Numbered from the stretch's first letter, positions 1 to 7,344 are shown. The stretch: 12,292 bases of DNA from an uncultured Lachnobacterium sp. (GCA_900552085.1 URYB01000050.1:1-12292), one strand, 5' to 3'. Numbers and translations are program-made. Notes: generated by a model from the letters alone, not told the origin.

Positions 1-724
1 CGTATGCACGCATAACCGCCTGCTGCGTCTGTGGCACGCGATTCAGAATTTCGCTTTTCAGATCATCCGTCTTATCTGACGTGGTCTGTGTATTTTGTGT
101 ACTCTGAATTACCGCCTGTAAAAATTCTCGTATGTCCTGCTGTGAAACTTCATCTGACTGAAACTTACGGACATACTGTTCTATGGAAAACAGACAAATC
201 CGATATACTTCTAAATCTACAATTTCATCTTTATCCTGTTTTTCTACCATCTCATACAGCTTCTTTAGATTTTCATAGTAAGGCAGATACATTCCCTGAT
301 CAGATGCCTCCGCCACTTTTATTGTCACATCCTGGTTAAATTTTCCAATCTCTTTGTAAACACTTGCCATACGGTAAGCATCATTCTCTTCTGTTGCATA
401 AGTACAGGCATCTTCAAACCACTGTACCGCACTTTTCATTCTTGTTATCTGATTATCCTGCTCTGCAGTCTTCCCATAATCGTAAAAATACCAGTAGAGT
501 TTTCCAGTCTCAAATGCAAAATCTGCATATCCATCACTATCAGATAACTCCTTTAAATGGCTGTTGATTGCAGTTTTGAATTGTGCCTCTTCCTCTACAG
601 TAAACACCGCATCTTCCTTATATGCCTCTATCAGTTTTCTGTACGCTTCTGTTTCATTGGGTTTTACATGAATTGCATCAAGGCAATTCTGAACGCGTTC
701 CTGATAAGTCGTTTTTTTTTCTGC
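1..724 (-). pseudogene. Detached C-terminal extracytoplasmic domain of the Ser/Thr kinase (cut by window edge)
   Basis: Directly after the kinase stop at 725-727 the same reading frame stays open, with no stop, from 724 to the window edge (241 full codons). It encodes a hydrophilic, largely helical protein. It begins with residues reading AEKKTTYQERVQNCLDAIHV and has TPR-like stretches (KPNETEAYRKLIEAYKED, then FETGKLYWYFYDYGK). No plausible start codon or ribosome site lies close after the stop, so it is very unlikely to be a separate gene. Inference: this is the sensor or scaffold half of the same kinase, placed outside the membrane by the helix at kinase residues 279-296. Long kinase-TM-helical-repeat proteins with this type of tail occur in Lachnospiraceae (from memory, not searched). 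A 9-A run (712-720) lies just after the stop, but the frame is the same on both sides, so a lone indel there does not explain the break. The true C-terminus is outside the window. Confidence 0.75.
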
Positions 725-1675
725 TTAAAGCAGATTTTTCTCATAATCCTCTTTCTCTTTTTTTCCACTGTTTCCCTGACAGTTATCCCCCGCCAATACA
801 CACATAACAGATGCCGCCAACATTCCTGCGAAAATCTTCACCTTCCGCCTTAATCGCTTTTTATATACCTCATCCTCTTCTTCATAATGCTGTAATGCAT
901 AAAGCAATTCGGCGCATGAATGATAACGATCCTGCGGATTCATCTGGGTACATTTTAAAATAATACTCTCCAATCCAGCCGAAAGATCTGGATTCCAATG
1001 CCGAATCGGATACAATTCATACGGCGGTTCACACGGATTTTTCCCAGTCACCAAATGATATAATGTTACTCCAAGACAATAAATATCTGTCCTTGGATCC
1101 GTCTGTCCCTTTCCGCCAAATTGTTCTGGTGCTGCATAGCCCTTTGTTCCCAGACTTATTGTATCTGCAAGATTCTGTTCCTTGTATTCTCTCGCAATTC
1201 CAAAATCAATCAGTTTAATATGACCATTGGGTTGCAACATGACATTCGCCGGTTTCATATCCCGATAAATAATTGGCGGGTTCTGCATATGCAGATACTC
1301 CAGAACCCCGGCAAGCTCCTGTGCCCATTCTATGACTGTCTCCTGTGGCTGTGCACCATACTGTTCCAACACTTTGCTTAGTGGTTCTCCCTCAATGTAA
1401 TCCATAACGACATAAATCACATCTTTTTTGTCAATAATATCCACAATACGCGGCAAACATGGATGATCCAGCTTTTTCATCATATTTGCCTCTGCAATTG
1501 CACTTTGTATGACAACTTCATTGTTTCTGTCGCGTGCTTTCTTTTTGATTTCTTTGACCGCCCACTGTTTGTTCAGATTACGATCCATGGCAAGATAGAC
1601 TTCAGACATTCCGCCTTTGCCTATTTTTTTCAATATTTCATATTTATTTTCAATAATCTGTCCTGTATTTACCAA
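725..1675 (-). CDS. Membrane-anchored Ser/Thr protein kinase, truncated by in-frame TAA
   Basis: This Hanks-type kinase phosphorylates Ser/Thr on proteins; the catalytic domain is cytoplasmic. All key motifs are present: glycine loop GKGGMSEV (about 19-26), VAIK-type lysine in AVKE (K41), helix-C glutamate near E62, catalytic loop YRDMKPAN (137-144, a YRD variant of HRD), DFG (157-159) and APE (182-184). A basic stretch precedes one hydrophobic segment at about 279-296, probably a membrane helix, and the protein stops 20 residues later. The start is TTG at 1675, chosen because AGAGGG at 1681-1686 sits 5 nt upstream and the next in-frame ATG (M23) would remove the glycine loop. It lies 30 nt downstream of the PP2C phosphatase gene, probably in one transcript, matching the prpC-prkC pairing of Firmicutes; PASTA repeats are not seen. 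The same frame continues past the TAA (see 1-724), so the native protein was probably at least 557 residues. The kinase core and anchor look intact. Confidence 0.9.
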   Translation of the reverse strand: MVNTGQIIENKYEILKKIGKGGMSEVYLAMDRNLNKQWAVKEIKKKARDRNNEVVIQSAIAEANMMKKLDHPCLPRIVDIIDKKDVIYVVMDYIEGEPLSKVLEQYGAQPQETVIEWAQELAGVLEYLHMQNPPIIYRDMKPANVMLQPNGHIKLIDFGIAREYKEQNLADTISLGTKGYAAPEQFGGKGQTDPRTDIYCLGVTLYHLVTGKNPCEPPYELYPIRHWNPDLSAGLESIILKCTQMNPQDRYHSCAELLYALQHYEEEDEVYKKRLRRKVKIFAGMLAASVMCVLAGDNCQGNSGKKEKEDYEKNLL

Positions 1676-1680
1676 ATTTA

Positions 1681-1686
1681 CCCTCT
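1681..1686 (-). promoter_or_regulatory. Ribosome binding site supporting the TTG start of the kinase
   Basis: On the minus strand this reads AGAGGG, followed by a 5-nt spacer (TAAAT) and then TTG at 1675. There is no in-frame ATG upstream, and the first downstream ATG falls inside the glycine loop, so this site decides the start. Confidence 0.6.
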
Positions 1687-1705
1687 CACTTGCCTTGCTT
1701 GTACA

Positions 1706-2476
1706 CTACTGATTCTTCTGTTCAATATATATTACAGTAATATTGTCCGTTTCCCCACGTTCCATGGTCTTCTGCACACTCGCGTACAGAGATTTCTTTA
1801 TTTGTTCCTCTGTTTTCATAGGCATATGCCAGATGTTTTCCAATTCGTCCACATCCTGCGTTCGCCAAAATCCATCTGTGCATAGAACAAACCTATCATT
1901 CACACCTACATGTCCCTGGTAAAATTCCGGATGTACGGTTGCCGATGCGCCAATGCACTCCAGTAACATATTTCTTCTCGGATCCTGCTGTGCCTGCTGC
2001 ACAGTCATATTTCCCGTCTTGACAACATGCGCAACAAACGACTGGTCTTCTGTAATCTGGTGAAGTTTATCTGTAAATCGATAAATACGGGAGTCTCCTA
2101 CCTGCGCCACTAAATACTGATCTTCCACAAGCAGTATTGCTGATAACGCCGTCCCCATCGGTGCATGTGTCATTACTCCATCTTCATATAATCTGCGATT
2201 CAACTCCACAATCTGTCTATACCAACAATCTTTAATTTCTTCCCATTCATTTTGTACCGCTAACGCAGCAACTTCTTTTACAAAGATTTCCGCAAACACC
2301 TGTACTACTACCGCGCTTGCCTCTTCTCCATTATTCAGTCCTCCCATTCCATCACATACAATTGCAAAAACCAGCTGTTTCCCTTTGTATATGGCCTTAC
2401 GAATGCATAAACTATCCTGATTAATTTTTTTTCTAATTCCCCTGTCCGTACTGTATCCTGCTATATATTCCTTCAT
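1706..2476 (-). CDS. PP2C-type Ser/Thr protein phosphatase (PrpC/Stp-like)
   Basis: A metal-dependent phosphatase that removes phosphate from Ser/Thr residues, expected to oppose the kinase encoded just downstream. The 256-residue length is a bare PP2C domain, with no membrane segment or signal peptide, so it is cytoplasmic. Visible motifs are NQDS (D21), DGMGG (D42, metal binding), GTAL about 108-111, VGDSRIYR (127-133), CTDGFW (D201) and the C-terminal DNITVIY (D244), which together give the metal-binding aspartates of an active enzyme. The ATG at 2476 is preceded by GAGGA with a short spacer and by a strong promoter at 2509-2537, so this is the first gene of the transcript. Family knowledge: such phosphatases pair with PrkC-like kinases controlling cell-wall growth, translation or sporulation. 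Targets in this organism cannot be read from the sequence. Confidence 0.93.
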   Translation of the reverse strand: MKEYIAGYSTDRGIRKKINQDSLCIRKAIYKGKQLVFAIVCDGMGGLNNGEEASAVVVQVFAEIFVKEVAALAVQNEWEEIKDCWYRQIVELNRRLYEDGVMTHAPMGTALSAILLVEDQYLVAQVGDSRIYRFTDKLHQITEDQSFVAHVVKTGNMTVQQAQQDPRRNMLLECIGASATVHPEFYQGHVGVNDRFVLCTDGFWRTQDVDELENIWHMPMKTEEQIKKSLYASVQKTMERGETDNITVIYIEQKNQ

Positions 2477-2508
2477 CTTTTCCTCGTAAATTTATTGTTC
2501 TACTTTCA

Positions 2509-2537
2509 ACTATAGTTATTTTATTAGCTTTCGTCAA
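2509..2537 (-). promoter_or_regulatory. Sigma-A-type promoter for the phosphatase-kinase operon
   Basis: On the minus strand a -35 TTGACG (2532-2537) and -10 TATAGT (2509-2514) are separated by exactly 17 bp. Each box differs from consensus at one base. The predicted start of transcription lies about 25 nt before the ATG of the phosphatase gene. Confidence 0.8.
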
Positions 2538-2606
2538 TTGTACCTTAGTCCTATTTTTAGCAAAAATCAGCACAAATTTCATCCATCATTTCACTTAATT
2601 TTGCAC

Positions 2607-2637
2607 AAAAAAAGCACATGCTCTCGCACATGCTTTT
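2607..2637 (-). terminator. Intrinsic terminator after the esterase gene
   Basis: On the minus strand the RNA forms a 9-bp stem, AGCAUGUGC with GCAUGUGCU, closed by a GAGA tetraloop and containing two G-U pairs. It can be extended by A-U pairs from the flanking A and U runs. Seven U residues follow (A run at 2607-2613 on the plus strand). It lies 13 bases after the esterase stop codon and separates that operon from the phosphatase promoter. Confidence 0.88.
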
Positions 2638-2649
2638 CATCTTCTACTC

Positions 2650-3582
2650 TTATCCCAATGAGGAATCGCTTCGAAGTACATCGATAAATTTTCCAACTTC
2701 TGCCCACGCTTTCTTTGACTCTGGTATATTCAGATATGCCATCTGAAATACGTGGAACATTCCTTCATAAATACTTAAACGTACACGAATGCCCTGCTGC
2801 CGCGCCTTCGCTGCAACGGATACAGAATCACTCAGGAGCATTTCCAGCGATCCTACCTGTATCAGCATCGGTGGAAATCCCCGGAAATCTCCAAACAATG
2901 GAGAAATATAATAATCCATCTTGTCGTGATCTCCAGCGTAATCATTGACATAGATCAGGCTTTCTTTTGTATTTCCAAACAAAGGGTCCTTTTCGTAGTT
3001 GGTTGTATAGGACTCTCCGCTGGCCGTCAGATCCGTCCATGGAGACATGGCGATAACTCCGCCTGGCATCGGCATGTGATGATCCTTAAGATACATGCAC
3101 AGAGCCATGGCAAGTCCGCCACCTGCCGAATCCCCGGCAACGATGATCTGCTCGCCATAATAACCTTTGTCCAAAAGCCACTGGTAGGATGCAAGCGCAT
3201 CCTCCAAAGCTGCCGGATATGGATGTTCCGGTGCGACGCGGTAATCCGGTGTCAGCACATTGCAGCCTCTGCTTACTTCATTGTACAGACCGGCAAACAC
3301 ATAGTACGCATTGCGCACCGCCCCCATATAACCACCACCATGCAGCTGTAAGATTACATAATCCTGCCCCGGATTCTCCTTCCGTGACAACAGCTTCATG
3401 GAGAAGTTTTCCATATCAATATTTGTCATATTAAAGCATTCCGGCACGTGCCACGCCGGCTCTTTTAACCGCTTTCTAAGTTCTCCACTTTTGATTTTCT
3501 TTCCAATCTGCAGATCATTGGTAAGATGGGAAAGAAGTTCTGCTATCACACGTCCCTTAACACTTGCTTCATTCTCTATCAT
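2650..3582 (-). CDS. Alpha/beta hydrolase, HSL-family (family IV) esterase
   Basis: A predicted cytoplasmic carboxylester hydrolase of 310 residues. It shows the oxyanion-hole motif HGGG (81-84) of the hormone-sensitive-lipase family, the nucleophile elbow GDSAGG (150-155, Ser152) and the catalytic His277 in EGMFHVF. The acid is probably Glu247 in GSLEMLL, by alignment to the family position, or Asp252. An ATG start 32 codons further upstream (3678) is open, but the ATG at 3582 is preferred. It overlaps the TGA of the upstream gene as ATGA, has GGAG about 9 nt before it, and avoids a 100-bp overlap with the zinc-ribbon gene. Last gene of the operon, followed by a terminator. Translational coupling with the acyltransferase and membrane-protein genes suggests it acts on an ester made or moved by them (inference). 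The substrate is unknown. Confidence 0.9.
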   Translation of the reverse strand: MIENEASVKGRVIAELLSHLTNDLQIGKKIKSGELRKRLKEPAWHVPECFNMTNIDMENFSMKLLSRKENPGQDYVILQLHGGGYMGAVRNAYYVFAGLYNEVSRGCNVLTPDYRVAPEHPYPAALEDALASYQWLLDKGYYGEQIIVAGDSAGGGLAMALCMYLKDHHMPMPGGVIAMSPWTDLTASGESYTTNYEKDPLFGNTKESLIYVNDYAGDHDKMDYYISPLFGDFRGFPPMLIQVGSLEMLLSDSVSVAAKARQQGIRVRLSIYEGMFHVFQMAYLNIPESKKAWAEVGKFIDVLRSDSSLG

Positions 3583-4244
3583 ACGTGAAATCTCCGTTTT
3601 AACTCTGTTCGCGCTCTCTGGTCCCCTAAAATCAACGTTCCCAGAAATAAAAATACTGAGGTTCCAAAAGCAATCCATACGAGATATTTAAAGTGGATCA
3701 TTCCTGTCAAACGCAAAATAACCGGAATCAGACTGAGCAATATCGTCAGTATCTCGGTCATCATGTAACTCTGCCAGTTTCTGCGGTTAATCAGAATCAA
3801 CAGAAAAATAACCAGATCCACCACAAGAATCGCAGACGGAACTACAAAATCCAGTGACCATCCGCGGTATCCCGTCACATAATCAATGCCAAGCATCATG
3901 GCAACCGCCAGAATGATCAGACTGATTGTCTTAAACATATATCCCGATTTGCCCACAATCGCAAGCCGTAATACAATATTTGCATAGATGAATACTAGTC
4001 CCACTACAATGCTCCACGGAACCTGTGGGTCGGCATTATAGTTAATGAAAACCAGAAGGCACTCAATTAAAATAGACAAAAATAAAAATAAATTTTCCAG
4101 AAATCGAAACCGCTTTGTGACCGCAATAGCATTCGGGTACATATCCTCTGTGGTAGTCCCATTTTCTTCAAGTACATGCTTGCACAATGGGCAACGATCC
4201 GTGTGATCCAAAATGATCACATTGCATTTCTGACATCTACTCAT
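3579..4244 (-). CDS. DUF6320-like membrane protein with N-terminal zinc ribbon
   Basis: A 221-residue protein of unknown function. The N-terminus has two CxxC knuckles (C4, C7 and C18, C21), a rubredoxin/zinc-ribbon arrangement. A hydrophilic linker follows, then about six hydrophobic segments (roughly 49-68, 76-97, 102-121, 131-152, 161-180, 187-207) and a short basic tail. The layout and its place next to an acyltransferase match my recollection of the DUF6320 family; no search was done. An ATG 7 codons upstream is also in frame, but 4244 is preferred because the zinc knuckle then starts at once, a GGGG-type ribosome site lies 6 nt upstream, and the overlap with the acyltransferase gene is only 8 bp. 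The 3' end overlaps the esterase start by 4 bp. A membrane carrier or anchor for the flanking enzymes is possible, but this is inference. Confidence 0.8.
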   Translation of the reverse strand: MSRCQKCNVIILDHTDRCPLCKHVLEENGTTTEDMYPNAIAVTKRFRFLENLFLFLSILIECLLVFINYNADPQVPWSIVVGLVFIYANIVLRLAIVGKSGYMFKTISLIILAVAMMLGIDYVTGYRGWSLDFVVPSAILVVDLVIFLLILINRRNWQSYMMTEILTILLSLIPVILRLTGMIHFKYLVWIAFGTSVFLFLGTLILGDQRARTELKRRFHV

Positions 4245-5532
4245 AATACACCCCGTTTGTTTCAATACTTACCTCTACGCCATCCTCTGCGATTTTGCGG
4301 AAAAAGGCTTTCTGTACGGTTGCCTCCGCAAAAATGGAACTGAACGTAAATATCAGTGTGTCCTGATACGAACAGATTGTTCCTTTCAGATACTGTCCCT
4401 TTGACATGGCAATAAACGAATGGAACATCTCAATATATGGCTGATATAACTCGTCAATTTTGATGTTTCCGATATTGGTAATCGTTGTCGTATTGGCCAC
4501 CGCTGACTTCGAATACACAATCCGCATCGCTATGTTCTTCAGAAAAAGCGGTACCGGGCGCATGAGCTTGTTCATCTGATTGGATACGCTGTAAGAAAAC
4601 AGATCTTCGAGATGTTCCTTGTTGATCTGTCTGTGGAGGCTTTCCTGTATGATAGCCAGAACTTCTTCAAACGTATACGTGTCCTTCTGCGGACGAAACT
4701 CCGCAGAGACCATGACAAAGAAATTCTTTGTCGTATCGGAATCAAAGTACGGGCGCAGATTCACCGGCACTGCCACACGGATTGGACGTCCGCCCGGCAT
4801 TCCATGCAAAAGCTGCGTATATACGCTCCACACAAATACCGTCACAAGATATTCATTCAGCGAAGCGTGATACCGGTGTGCTACCTCTTTGAGCTGTTGT
4901 ACCGGCATTCTTCCATGCATCAGACCAAATTCACCTGCCGGCAGCCTGTCCTCATGGATCAAATATGCTTTTTCCTTATTAAATCCACTCGGTCTGCCTT
5001 TTTTATAATTTCTGACAAAGCTGTCCTCACGGCTCAATGACGTATCCACACTCAGCCCATCCTGCCCTCCGAGTTCCGGATGCACAAGACGCAGATACTG
5101 ATAGGTCAGTTCCCGGAGAAAATTGATTCCTCCCATACCATCCGTAAGCACATGAAATACTTCCAGATTGATACGCTTGTGATAATATGTGACGCGAAAC
5201 AGATAACTGTGATTCCTGTTCGGCTGAATAAAGCGGCACGGAAACATCGTTTCCTCGGTCACGCGCGGCGCTTTCTTTCCATTTTCCTCAAAATAATACC
5301 AAAACACGCCGGTCCTTAGCCGAACATTAAATCCGTCGAACTTCGGCAATACCATATCAAGCGCCTGCTGCAGATATTCTTTTTGAATTTCTTCCTTGAG
5401 CGTCACGCTGATCCGGTATACATTTGTCATATTTTCTCCCGCAATGGAAGGAAATAAATGTGCCGTATTGTCCAGCTTATCCCAACGGATCTGTCTGGGC
5501 ATAGAGCGTGTTTTCTTTTGCTTTTCTTTCAT
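4237..5532 (-). CDS. HxxxDG acyltransferase (alcohol acetyltransferase / condensation-like fold)
   Basis: A 431-residue protein of the CoA-dependent acyltransferase superfamily, which includes BAHD enzymes, condensation domains and alcohol acetyltransferases. The active-site motif HVLTDGMGG carries His127, Asp131 and Gly132 of the HxxxDG signature. The N-terminal stretch around 18-30 (DKLDNTAHLFPSI) resembles the opening of alcohol-acetyltransferase-like proteins. No carrier-protein, adenylation or other NRPS domain is present, so it is a stand-alone enzyme and not an NRPS module. No signal peptide or clear membrane helix is seen. The ATG at 5532 is used although AAGGA lies a rather long 14 nt upstream; the alternative ATG at 5502 has no better site. 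The gap to the upstream gene is 22 bp and the 3' end overlaps the zinc-ribbon gene by 8 bp. Acyl donor and acceptor are unknown. Confidence 0.82.
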   Translation of the reverse strand: MKEKQKKTRSMPRQIRWDKLDNTAHLFPSIAGENMTNVYRISVTLKEEIQKEYLQQALDMVLPKFDGFNVRLRTGVFWYYFEENGKKAPRVTEETMFPCRFIQPNRNHSYLFRVTYYHKRINLEVFHVLTDGMGGINFLRELTYQYLRLVHPELGGQDGLSVDTSLSREDSFVRNYKKGRPSGFNKEKAYLIHEDRLPAGEFGLMHGRMPVQQLKEVAHRYHASLNEYLVTVFVWSVYTQLLHGMPGGRPIRVAVPVNLRPYFDSDTTKNFFVMVSAEFRPQKDTYTFEEVLAIIQESLHRQINKEHLEDLFSYSVSNQMNKLMRPVPLFLKNIAMRIVYSKSAVANTTTITNIGNIKIDELYQPYIEMFHSFIAMSKGQYLKGTICSYQDTLIFTFSSIFAEATVQKAFFRKIAEDGVEVSIETNGVYYE

Positions 5533-5554
5533 AATATTGTTACATTTCCTTTGA

Positions 5555-6019
5555 CTAGAAGATACTTACGCCCACAAGACTCAGTACCATCATAATTACC
5601 CCCGCAAGCAGTACGCCAAGCATGACTGCTGCAATGGTAGATTTAAAATCCATGTCCAGGATACTGGCTGCTAATGTTCCTGTCCATGCACCGGTTCCCG
5701 GAACCGGGATTCCCACAAACAGTAATAATGCTACAAAAAGCCCTCTTCCGGCCTTCGCCTGCAGCTTTTTGCCGCCCTTTTCTCCCTTCTCAAGACACCA
5801 GGTAAAGAACTTGCCAATGACCGGTTTATCCGCGCCCCACACAAGCACCTTGCGTGCAAACAGATAAATGATCGGTACCGGCAACATATTTCCAATAATC
5901 GCTATCATGTACGATGGTATCGTTGGCAGATGAAATATCTGCGAATAGGGAATCGCACCACGAAGTTCGATCAGCGGTACCATGGAAACAAAAAAAACGA
6001 TCAGATAATGCTTAAACAA
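5555..6019 (-). CDS. Small multidrug-export family membrane protein (Sm_multidrug_ex / COG2426-like)
   Basis: A 154-residue integral membrane protein. The family hallmark ELRGAIP lies at about 18-24, right after a short first hydrophobic segment, and a glycine/proline-rich loop GIPVPGTGAWTG lies near the middle of the second half. About four hydrophobic segments are visible, and a charged loop (EKGEKGGKKLQAKAGRG) sits between segments. The family name comes from old annotation, and transport activity is poorly supported in general, so no substrate is claimed. The start is TTG at 6019. GAGGA at 6027-6031 sits 7 nt upstream, and starting at the next ATG (M13) would remove half of the first membrane segment. 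It lies 36 bp after the aminotransferase gene and 22 bp before the acyltransferase gene, in the same direction with no terminator between, so it is probably co-transcribed. Confidence 0.85.
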   Translation of the reverse strand: MFKHYLIVFFVSMVPLIELRGAIPYSQIFHLPTIPSYMIAIIGNMLPVPIIYLFARKVLVWGADKPVIGKFFTWCLEKGEKGGKKLQAKAGRGLFVALLLFVGIPVPGTGAWTGTLAASILDMDFKSTIAAVMLGVLLAGVIMMVLSLVGVSIF

Positions 6020-6026
6020 TATTTTG

Positions 6027-6031
6027 TCCTC
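6027..6031 (-). promoter_or_regulatory. Ribosome binding site supporting the TTG start of the small export-family gene
   Basis: The minus strand reads GAGGA, then 7 nt, then TTG at 6019. It supports the non-ATG start, which restores the full first membrane segment before the ELRGAIP motif. Confidence 0.6.
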
Positions 6032-6055
6032 ATTTCTTATAATTTACTTATTTTT

Positions 6056-7117
6056 TTACTGATTTATGTACGCCTTCAGGAAATCAATAAACTCCTGCAT
6101 CTGCTCATCCGTACCGATTGTGATACGCAGATATTCATTGATTCTGGCCGGATTGCTGAAATGCCGTACATAGATATCTTTTTCTTTCAAAGCTTCAAAC
6201 AAAGCTTCCCCGGATACCTGTGGATGTCTGGCAAATATGAAGTTACTCTTGGAATCACCAAACACGAAACCAAGTTTCTTCAGTTCCTGCTTCGTCCATT
6301 CTCTTGTCTTTATAATCTTATCACGTGTCATCTCAAAGTATGCACGGTCTTTGATTGCTGCAGTGCCTGCTGCAATCGTAATCGTATCCATCGTATAGGA
6401 ATTAAAGGAATACTTCACATCATTTAAATACTTGATCAGTACCGGGTTACTGATTGCAAATCCGATACGCGATCCTGCCATGGAGCGGGACTTTGAAAAT
6501 GTCTGTACAACAATCAGATTGTCATACTTATCAATCAGAGGCAATGCACTCTCGCCTCCAAAGTCAATATATGCTTCATCTACCACGACAATGACATCCG
6601 GATTTGCCTGAATAATCTGCTCAATCTGCTCTAATGTCATCAATTCACCGGTTGGTGCATTCGGATTCGGGAAGATCACACCACCGTTTGCCTTTTTATA
6701 GTCCTCTGTGCGGATCTTAAATTCATCATCCAACGGAATGCGCTCGTATGGAATCCGAAGCATTTCTGCCCACACATCATAAAAGGAATATGTGATATCC
6801 GGAAACAGAATCGGCTCCTTGGCATTAAAAAATGTCATAAAGATCATAGCCAGCACATCATCGGAACCCACTCCGACAAAGACCTGATTGTTCTCTACCT
6901 TATAAAAATCGGCAATGCCCTGTACCAGATCTGCCACAACCGGATCCGGATACAGACGCAGACGGTCAATATCTACGTCTGCCACTGCTTTTGCACCTCC
7001 AGGTGCCGGTGGATACGGATTCTCATTGGTATTTAATTTAATCATATGCTCCTTCTTTGGCTGCTCGCCAGGAACGTATGGAACGACTTTTCGAATATTG
7101 TTTTCCCAGTTTTTCAT
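6056..7117 (-). CDS. hisC: Histidinol-phosphate aminotransferase (HisC-type, PLP fold I)
   Basis: A class I/II PLP aminotransferase of 353 residues, the usual length for HisC. It is expected to interconvert imidazole-acetol phosphate and L-histidinol phosphate using glutamate. Visible features are the N-terminal LNTNENPYPP (28-37), typical of HisC; NPNAPTG (151-157); DEAYIDF with PLP-binding Asp180; the Schiff-base lysine K209 in TFSKSRSMAGSRIGF; and the substrate carboxylate arginine in YLRITIG (R331). The start at 7117 is preferred over an in-frame ATG at 7150 because an AGAGGAGG site ends 4 nt before it. No other histidine gene is in the window. The enzyme heads an operon of membrane and acyl-transfer genes, so it may be the orphan hisC of the genome or a paralogue for aromatic amino acids or other substrates (inference; this fold is known for broad specificity). 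Confidence 0.93.
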   Translation of the reverse strand: MKNWENNIRKVVPYVPGEQPKKEHMIKLNTNENPYPPAPGGAKAVADVDIDRLRLYPDPVVADLVQGIADFYKVENNQVFVGVGSDDVLAMIFMTFFNAKEPILFPDITYSFYDVWAEMLRIPYERIPLDDEFKIRTEDYKKANGGVIFPNPNAPTGELMTLEQIEQIIQANPDVIVVVDEAYIDFGGESALPLIDKYDNLIVVQTFSKSRSMAGSRIGFAISNPVLIKYLNDVKYSFNSYTMDTITIAAGTAAIKDRAYFEMTRDKIIKTREWTKQELKKLGFVFGDSKSNFIFARHPQVSGEALFEALKEKDIYVRHFSNPARINEYLRITIGTDEQMQEFIDFLKAYINQ

Positions 7118-7121
7118 GTTG

Positions 7122-7129
7122 CCTCCTCT
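7122..7129 (-). promoter_or_regulatory. Ribosome binding site fixing the hisC start
   Basis: The minus strand reads AGAGGAGG, a near-perfect Shine-Dalgarno, 4 nt before the ATG at 7117. It rules against the longer reading frame starting at 7150. Confidence 0.85.
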
Positions 7130-7155
7130 GTTTATTGAACATAAGCCCATTTACA

Positions 7156-7178
7156 GCTGTCTCCGGCAAAGGAGCAGC
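7156..7178 (-). other. Small hairpin in the hisC leader
   Basis: On the minus strand GCTGCTCC and GGAGACAGC pair as two 4-bp stems with one bulged A and a 6-nt loop (TTTGCC). It lies in the roughly 80-nt leader between the predicted promoter and the ribosome site. No U run follows, so it is not a terminator. No T-box or other known riboswitch core is recognised. It may stabilise the mRNA or be chance. Confidence 0.35.
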
Positions 7179-7199
7179 AGGCTAAACTTCTACTTAATA

Positions 7200-7228
7200 A
7201 TAGTACCGCATCCTTATAAAATTGTAAA
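7200..7228 (-). promoter_or_regulatory. Predicted promoter for the hisC operon
   Basis: On the minus strand TTTACA (7223-7228) and TACTAT (7200-7205) are separated by 17 bp. The -35 matches consensus at five of six bases and the -10 at four of six. It is the best-spaced candidate upstream of hisC and gives a leader of about 80 nt. Confidence 0.5.
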
Positions 7229-7273
7229 GAATCCCCCCCTGTAAAATATCGTTAAATTTCGCAATTTACCCTC

Positions 7274-7301
7274 TTGAAGTTTTGAAAAATCGTGATAAGA
7301 T
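7274..7301 (+). promoter_or_regulatory. Predicted promoter for the MATE gene
   Basis: TTGAAG (7274-7279) and TAAGAT (7296-7301) are separated by 16 bp, giving a leader of about 37 nt before the ATG at 7345. An inverted repeat, TAAATT-tcgc-AATTTA (7253-7268), lies just upstream of the -35. Confidence 0.5.
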
Positions 7302-7331
7302 AGATTCACATTGCGAAAAAATGTTCAGGAT

Positions 7332-7337
7332 AAGGAG
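7332..7337 (+). promoter_or_regulatory. Ribosome binding site fixing the MATE start
   Basis: AAGGAG with a 7-nt spacer before ATG at 7345. It rules against the longer open frame beginning at 7282, whose extra 21 residues are hydrophilic and overlap the predicted promoter. Confidence 0.88.
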
Positions 7338-7344
7338 ACAAATT

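Noticed and set aside
1463..1885. Plus-strand open frame of 140 codons across the kinase/phosphatase junction
   Set aside because: Antisense to both well-supported genes; no ribosome site or family match.
3583..3678. 32-codon N-terminal extension of the esterase
   Set aside because: It would overlap the zinc-ribbon gene by 100 bp, while the ATG at 3582 makes a standard ATGA overlap with its stop and has GGAG upstream.
7118..7222. T-box or his attenuator in the hisC leader
   Set aside because: The leader is only about 80 nt, and no T-box core, His-codon leader peptide or terminator/antiterminator pair is visible.
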